In this document: piece after piece, positions 60,017-64,000 of the stretch | Layout: every line of letters starts with the position of its first letter | Position numbering within the stretch: the stretch's first letter is position 1 | NCBI RefSeq assembly: GCF_027625995.1 | Contig: NZ_CP115396.1 | Coordinates: 4,526,501-4,590,500 of the forward strand | Origin: Hymenobacter yonginensis | GTDB taxonomy: Bacteria; Bacteroidota; Bacteroidia; Cytophagales; Hymenobacteraceae | DNA length: 64,000 nt | Reading direction: 5' to 3' | Program-made: the position numbers and the translations under genes | Notes under the pieces: generated by a model | What the model was told of the DNA's origin: nothing | Database searches by the model: none | What the model saw: the letters and a program-made list of their open reading frames with translations, nothing else

Positions 60017-60613
60017 TCATCGATATTTCAGGGTGTTCAGCAGCTGCACAATGTCTTTCTTCACGTAGTCGATGACGGGGGCCAGTGAGTCGTTGGCGGT
60101 GGCGGTGCGGAAATAGAGCGCGCCCCGGAAGAAGTGGCGGGTGCTGTCGGTGGTGTAGAACTGAAACTGGCTGGGCACCTCGCCCTGCAGCTCGAACACG
60201 GCTACGCGCTGGCCACTCGGCGTTTTGATGATTCTTTCATCAATGGCCGTAGCCTTGATTTCGTGCTTGCTGGTGAGCTTGCGGGCATCCTCCAGTAGCC
60301 GGTTGGTGAGCTGGCGGTTGCCTTTCATGTCGGCGTACGTGATTTGCACGTTGGCCTTTAGCTGCGGGTAGTACACGTTGATCCAGTGCGGCTGCGCCAG
60401 ATACGAGGAGTCGCGCAGCACCTTGGCGTAGCGCGAGTACTGGAACGTGTAGGGGTGGCCCGGCGCCAGCTGCTGGTAGGCGTGCGGCGGCAGGTCGATG
60501 CGGTTGTAGCCTTTGGGCTTGGGCGTGTAGTCGCCGTCGGAGCCGGCGGAGGTGCAGGCCGTGGCCAGCAGACCAAAGGCGCAGGCAGCAAACAGATATC
60601 GTAGGGCAGGCAT
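60017..60613 (-). CDS. gldD: Gliding motility lipoprotein GldD
   Basis: 198 residues. The signal has LLATAC. The mature protein matches GldD by KPKGYNRIDLPPHAYQQL, HPYTFQYSRYAKV, WINVYYPQLKANVQITYAD and HFFRGALYFRTATANDSLAP. GldD is required for gliding in Flavobacterium and is linked to the type IX secretion machinery. The start at 60613 (MPALRYLF) is chosen over an ATG three codons upstream. The usual neighbour gldE is not in this window. Confidence 0.92.
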   Translation of the reverse strand: MPALRYLFAACAFGLLATACTSAGSDGDYTPKPKGYNRIDLPPHAYQQLAPGHPYTFQYSRYAKVLRDSSYLAQPHWINVYYPQLKANVQITYADMKGNRQLTNRLLEDARKLTSKHEIKATAIDERIIKTPSGQRVAVFELQGEVPSQFQFYTTDSTRHFFRGALYFRTATANDSLAPVIDYVKKDIVQLLNTLKYR

Positions 60614-60743
60614 TGGCAGCAATGCAGAGGTATAATTTCAAAGGTAACGCGGAAGCAGCGTTTCCCGGCAGCAACGCCTGCTTTAGTCAGCAGTACCCGC
60701 CGCCAGCGGCGCCCTGGGAGTTGGACGCAGCAACATCGGTAAC

Positions 60744-60777
60744 GCAAAAAGCCCCGGCAATGTGCCAGGGCTTTGCA
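60744..60777 (-). terminator. Terminator after ssb
   Basis: Reading leftward, aaagccctggca / tgccggggcttt pairs with one bulge and ends in five T. It separates ssb from gldD. Confidence 0.75.
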
Positions 60778-60797
60778 GGAAGTCAGTGCCAGCTTCG

Positions 60798-61223
60798 TTA
60801 GAACGGCAGCTGGTCGAGCTCCGGCTCCTGCCGGAACGTCTGAGGGGCTTCGGCAGCCGCTGGGGCGCCGGCGGCAGCCTCCTGGCCATGGGGGCGGCTG
60901 CCGAGCATCGTTATTTCGTCGGCAATGATTTCCGTGATGTACCGGGTCTGGTTGTCCTTGTCCTGGTACTGGCGGGTGCGGATTTTGCCTTCCACGTACA
61001 CCTGCTGGCCTTTCTTGAGGAATTTCTCGGCCATTTCCGCCAGGCCGCGCCAGGCTGCAATGTTGTGCCATTCGGTGCGCTCGATGCGGGTGCCCTGCTT
61101 GTCGCGGTAGTATTCGTTGGTCGCCAGCGTGAAGTTGGCCACGGTGCTGCCGCCTTCTAGGTGCCGCACCTCCGGGTCTTTGCCCAAGTTTCCGATCAGA
61201 ATTACTTTGTTTACTCCAGCCAT
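60798..61223 (-). CDS. ssb: Single-stranded DNA-binding protein
   Basis: 141 residues. OB-fold from VNKVILIGNLGKDPEVRHLE to YITEIIADEITMLGSR, then a short Ala/Pro/Gln linker and an acidic tip ending ELDQLPF, the partner-binding tail. The start at 61223 (MAGVNKVIL) is standard. A near-consensus box TATCTTTA lies about 46 bp upstream. It follows mutY in the conserved mutY-ssb-gld neighbourhood. Confidence 0.95.
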   Translation of the reverse strand: MAGVNKVILIGNLGKDPEVRHLEGGSTVANFTLATNEYYRDKQGTRIERTEWHNIAAWRGLAEMAEKFLKKGQQVYVEGKIRTRQYQDKDNQTRYITEIIADEITMLGSRPHGQEAAAGAPAAAEAPQTFRQEPELDQLPF

Positions 61224-61312
61224 CTTATGGGTAGTTTGAGAGACGTAATAAACTGCTGTATGCAGAGTTAAAGATATAAAATCAGAACGCAAAAACCTAA
61301 TAAAATTAGCCT

Positions 61313-62404
61313 TTATCGAATTGATTTGTTAATGTAATTAGCAATCAGAATAGGCTTCGGCAACTCCTCAGCCTGGCTACGGGAAAACGCACTCAGGCCC
61401 GCTGCCGCCAGCGCCTGCGCGGGTAGCGGCTCCCGCAGCCACACCGGATGGAACTTGGCCTCCACCTTCTGGTGGCTGAGCACATGCCGCAACGCCTGGG
61501 TGGGCTCCTCGGCCCGGCTGGTATCCAGCTGGCCGCCCAGAGCATCCACCGCCGTCAGCAACTCGGTTGCGGACAGCTCGGCCGTGTCGGTTTCCTGCAG
61601 ATGGAAGTCGTAGAGGCCCTCCCAGATATCCTTGGGGCCGCGCTTGCGCATATACACCGTATCAGCGTGGCGCAGCACCAGGTAGTGGAAGTGCCGGGTA
61701 CGGGCCGCTTTAGCCTTGCTCTTTACCGGCAGCTCGCTCACCATGCCGTGCTGAAACGCGAAACACTGGCTCTGCAGCGGGCAGAACAGGCAATCGGGCT
61801 TGGCCGGCGTGCACTGGATGGCCCCGAACTCCATAATGGCCTGGTTGAACTCGGCCGGCTGGTCGGCCGGAATGTGCGTGTCGGCCAGCTGCTGGAACAC
61901 TTTGCGGCTGGCCGGCACCGCAATATCCTGCGTGAGGCCAAACACGCGCGCCAGCACCCGGAACACGTTGCCGTCGAGCACGGCCACTTGCTCATCGAAG
62001 GCAAACGAGGCAATGGCGGCGGCCGTGTACTGCCCCACGCCGCGCAGCTGCAGCAGGCCGGCGTAGGTGGTCGGGAACTGGCCGCCGTACTCGCGCACCA
62101 CCTGCTGGGCGGTATGGTGCATGTTGCGGGCCCGGCTGTAGTAGCCCAGGCCCTGCCAGTGGCGCAGCACCTCATCTTCGGGCGCGGCGGCCAGATCCTG
62201 CACGGTAGGGTAGGAGCTGATGAAGTCCAAGTAGTACGGCAGGCCCTGTTTTACGCGGGTCTGCTGCAGAATTACCTCCGACAGCCAGATGGCGTATGGG
62301 TCGCGGGTGTGGCGCCAGGGCAGGTCGCGGCGGTGGCGCGGGTACCATTCCAAGAGGGCAGCGGCAAAAAAGGTGGGGGCAGTGGCAACAGAATTGTTAG
62401 TCAA
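61313..62404 (-). CDS. mutY: A/G-specific adenine glycosylase
   Basis: 363 residues. It removes adenine opposite 8-oxoguanine. The catalytic Glu43 is in SEVILQQTR, the helix-hairpin-helix is LRGVGQYTAAAI, and Asp144 is in LDGNVFRVLA. A [4Fe-4S] site is C198-X6-C205-X2-C208-X5-C214. A C-terminal NUDIX-like domain checks 8-oxoG. TTG at 62404 is proposed as start because an ATG at 62512 would lie beyond the divergent HU promoter. The family N-terminus (FFAAALLEWYPRHRRDLPWR) begins soon after. Confidence 0.9.
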   Translation of the reverse strand: MTNNSVATAPTFFAAALLEWYPRHRRDLPWRHTRDPYAIWLSEVILQQTRVKQGLPYYLDFISSYPTVQDLAAAPEDEVLRHWQGLGYYSRARNMHHTAQQVVREYGGQFPTTYAGLLQLRGVGQYTAAAIASFAFDEQVAVLDGNVFRVLARVFGLTQDIAVPASRKVFQQLADTHIPADQPAEFNQAIMEFGAIQCTPAKPDCLFCPLQSQCFAFQHGMVSELPVKSKAKAARTRHFHYLVLRHADTVYMRKRGPKDIWEGLYDFHLQETDTAELSATELLTAVDALGGQLDTSRAEEPTQALRHVLSHQKVEAKFHPVWLREPLPAQALAAAGLSAFSRSQAEELPKPILIANYINKSIR

Positions 62405-62466
62405 GTGTTTGAAAGAGAAATACTTGGAAGGATTTAAGAAGGGTCTTTCTATTGCGGGTAAATCTA

Positions 62467-62496
62467 TTGCAAAACCAAAAAAGGGGGCTACCTTTG
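62467..62496 (+). promoter_or_regulatory. Promoter of the HU gene with -33 and -7 elements
   Basis: TTG at 62467-62469 and TACCTTTG at 62489-62496, with 19 bases between, fit the Bacteroidota sigma-ABfr spacing. This is the best-formed promoter in the window. The leader to the GTG start is about 100 bases. Confidence 0.7.
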
Positions 62497-62597
62497 TGGC
62501 CCCAATTCGCAAGCGAACAGCTTACCGGGCAAGGGCTTACGTCCTGAATTGGTTGTTTTGCCCAGCATTCATTTTTCACCCATAGTACCTTACCAGC

Positions 62598-62903
62598 GTG
62601 ACTAAAGCAGAAGTAATCGCCGAAATCGCCGACAAGACCGGCATCGAGAAAGCAGACGTTTCGGCTACCGTGGAAGCCTTCTTCAAAGTCGTGAAGGATT
62701 CGATGGCCGAAGGCAATAACATCTACGTGCGTGGCTTTGGCAGCTTCGTAAACAAAAAGCGCGCGAAGAAAGTCGCTCGTAACATCTCGAAAAATACGTC
62801 GATCATCATCGACGAGCATTTCATCCCGAGCTTCAAGCCGTCGAAAACCTTCATCGGCAAAATCAAGAACAGCAAGAAAATCAAAGAACTGGCCAACGCC
62901 TAA
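62598..62903 (+). CDS. HU-family DNA-binding protein
   Basis: 101 residues. A nucleoid histone-like protein. The N-terminus TKAEVIAEIADKTGIEKADV and the arm region NNIYVRGFGSFVNKKRAKKV are HU signatures. The GTG start at 62598 is supported by the good promoter upstream. Basic C-terminus KIKNSKKIKELANA. A hairpin follows the stop, and the next gene starts right after it. Confidence 0.94.
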   Translation: MTKAEVIAEIADKTGIEKADVSATVEAFFKVVKDSMAEGNNIYVRGFGSFVNKKRAKKVARNISKNTSIIIDEHFIPSFKPSKTFIGKIKNSKKIKELANA

Positions 62904-62937
62904 GGTGTTGATTCAGTTATAACCTACTGCTGGCGGC

Positions 62938-62981
62938 GCCGCGGGGCGTCCGGTAACACGGATGCCCGGCGGCCTGCTTTT
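62938..62981 (+). terminator. Terminator/attenuator between HU and the TPR gene
   Basis: gccgcggggcgtccg pairs with cggatgcccggcggc (two imperfect pairs), loop gtaacac, followed by tgcttttttc. The T tract ends six bases before the next gene's ATG. Confidence 0.75.
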
Positions 62982-62986
62982 TTCGG

Positions 62987-63904
62987 ATGGCTACACGCAC
63001 CTCTTCACATCAACTGATTCTGCTGGCAGTGGCCCTGGCCCTGGTGGCCGGGCTGTTTTTGTTGCCCAAGGTGATTGTAAAGCCCAAGGAAGGCAAAGGC
63101 GAACTGGCTCAGGATGCAGCCCGCACGGCCAACCGTGACAACGGCGCTGCCGCTCCATCTGTCGGCGGCCTCGATGAGCACGGCCACGCGGCCGGCAGCC
63201 ACGATGCCGACGGCGGGGCTACTCCCGAGCAGCCCCACATGACCATTGCACCGGCCCAGCGCCAAGAGCTGAACACGCTGCTGGCCAAGTACCGGACGAC
63301 TGCCGACCCCATGGCCAAGCTACGCGTGGCCTCGGATCTGGCCATCAAGTACAAGGCCGTGGAGAAATTCGACAGCGCCGGCTACTATCTGGAGCAGCTG
63401 GCCCAGGCCCGCCCCGGCGAGCAGGCCTGGCAGCGGGCGGCCGATGCGTACTTCGAAGCGTTTAGCTTTGCCGCTACGCAGGAGCGCCAGAAGCTGCTGG
63501 CGGCCAAGTGCCAGGAGCTCTACGGCAAAGTGTTGAAAAACAACCCGGAGAACCTGGACGCCAAAACCAACCTTGGCATGGCCTTCATGGCCAGCGCCAA
63601 CCCGGTGCAGGGCGTCGTGCTGCTGCGCGAGGTGCTGGCCGCCGATCCGCGCAACGAAAAAGCCATCTACAACCTGGGTTTGCTCTCGATGCAGAGCAAC
63701 CAGTACGAGAAGGCAGTAGAGCGTTTTCGCGAGTTGACCAAGGTAAATCCGTCAAACGTCAACGGACAGTTTTATCTTGGCGTCGCGTTAGCTGAAACTG
63801 GGGCGAAGGAAGAAGCCCGCGCGGCCTTCCAGAAAACCAAAAGCCTGAGCACCGACCCCAGCCTGACGGCCGCGGTTGATGAGCAGCTACAGAAGCTTAA
63901 TTGA
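62987..63904 (+). CDS. Membrane-anchored tetratricopeptide-repeat protein
   Basis: 305 residues. The N-terminal membrane helix ILLAVALALVAGLFLLPKVI is followed by a low-complexity Gly/Ala/His linker. TPR helices (about 95-300) follow, such as LDAKTNLGMAFMASANPVQG and NGQFYLGVALAETGAKEEAR. It lies just after a terminator-like hairpin that is expected to end most HU transcripts. In related genomes a gene at this spot precedes an RNase E/G gene, which would lie beyond the right edge (inference). Confidence 0.82.
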   Translation: MATRTSSHQLILLAVALALVAGLFLLPKVIVKPKEGKGELAQDAARTANRDNGAAAPSVGGLDEHGHAAGSHDADGGATPEQPHMTIAPAQRQELNTLLAKYRTTADPMAKLRVASDLAIKYKAVEKFDSAGYYLEQLAQARPGEQAWQRAADAYFEAFSFAATQERQKLLAAKCQELYGKVLKNNPENLDAKTNLGMAFMASANPVQGVVLLREVLAADPRNEKAIYNLGLLSMQSNQYEKAVERFRELTKVNPSNVNGQFYLGVALAETGAKEEARAAFQKTKSLSTDPSLTAAVDEQLQKLN

Positions 63905-64000
63905 ATGGCTGAATAGTTTGATTGTTAAATGGTTGTTGGTTCTGACAACTCGTTGCCCGGCCAACCATTTAACAATCCAACCATTCAGCCATTAAGAAGG
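63905..64000. repeat. Period-8 inverted repeat (family A, copy 4, reaches the right edge)
   Basis: Left arm: ttgaatgg, ctgaatag, tttgattg, ttaaatgg, ttgttggt. Right arm: ccaaccat, ttaacaat, ccaaccat, tcagccat. It begins at the TPR gene stop codon. Confidence 0.8.

Noticed and set aside
62405-62512. An N-terminal extension of mutY to the ATG at 62512
   Set aside because: The extension would overlap the well-formed divergent HU promoter and is unlike the MutY family N-terminus.
1-64000. tRNA, rRNA, CRISPR or known riboswitch
   Set aside because: I looked through the gaps for cloverleaf, rRNA and common riboswitch cores by eye and saw none. A covariance-model search would be the decisive test.

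Overview
The window looks like chromosomal core DNA from a high-GC member of the Bacteroidota, most probably Hymenobacter or a close relative (order Cytophagales). This rests on gene content and promoter type, not on a database search. The markers are a GldD gliding lipoprotein, an ExbB-ExbD-ExbD-TonB-TonB operon, two DUF6089-like outer-membrane proteins beside uppS and bamA, start sites without Shine-Dalgarno sequences, and repeated -7 boxes of the Bacteroidota type TAnnTTTG. I see no rRNA, tRNA, CRISPR array, phage, IS element or integrase.

Layout. 1-8000: end of an RsmI-like methylase, a YbfF-like hydrolase, a TPR sensor histidine kinase, a membrane protein, selD and mnmH (selenophosphate and 2-selenouridine tRNA modification), pdxJ and a membrane protein. 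8000-11600: YqeY, CvpA, a PabA/TrpG glutamine amidotransferase, a second hydrolase and a CBS protein. 11600-20700: an envelope-biogenesis block with a mini-BamA-like barrel, nadK, two DUF6089-like proteins, uppS, bamA and two Skp/OmpH chaperones. 20700-29000: RluD-like pseudouridine synthase, then leftward TPR protein, PstS-like lipoprotein, small membrane protein, and the TonB/ExbD/ExbB energy-transducing operon. 29000-44000: mazG, glmM, a cysteine desulfurase, two DUF2157-like membrane proteins, a PRC-barrel protein, hemH, era, der, a small repetitive lipoprotein, murQ, a cytochrome b5-like protein and an arginase-fold protein with a changed metal site. 44000-55500: fatty-acid catabolism (acyl-CoA ligase, MarR regulator, FadB-type bifunctional enzyme, thiolase, acyl-CoA dehydrogenase), then glutamate dehydrogenase. 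55500-64000: a secreted propeller-like protein, a small secreted protein with its own promoter and terminator, recG, gldD, ssb, mutY, HU and a TPR protein.

The most striking non-coding signal is that most longer gaps are filled, often edge to edge with stop or start codons, by long imperfect inverted repeats. They fall into several sequence families. Two of these are built from degenerate short-period units (7 or 8 bases) whose left and right arms are complementary. The most actionable regulatory signal is a 33-bp element shared (27 of 33 identical) by the promoters of the MarR gene and the acyl-CoA dehydrogenase gene, probably the operator of a fatty-acid catabolism regulon.
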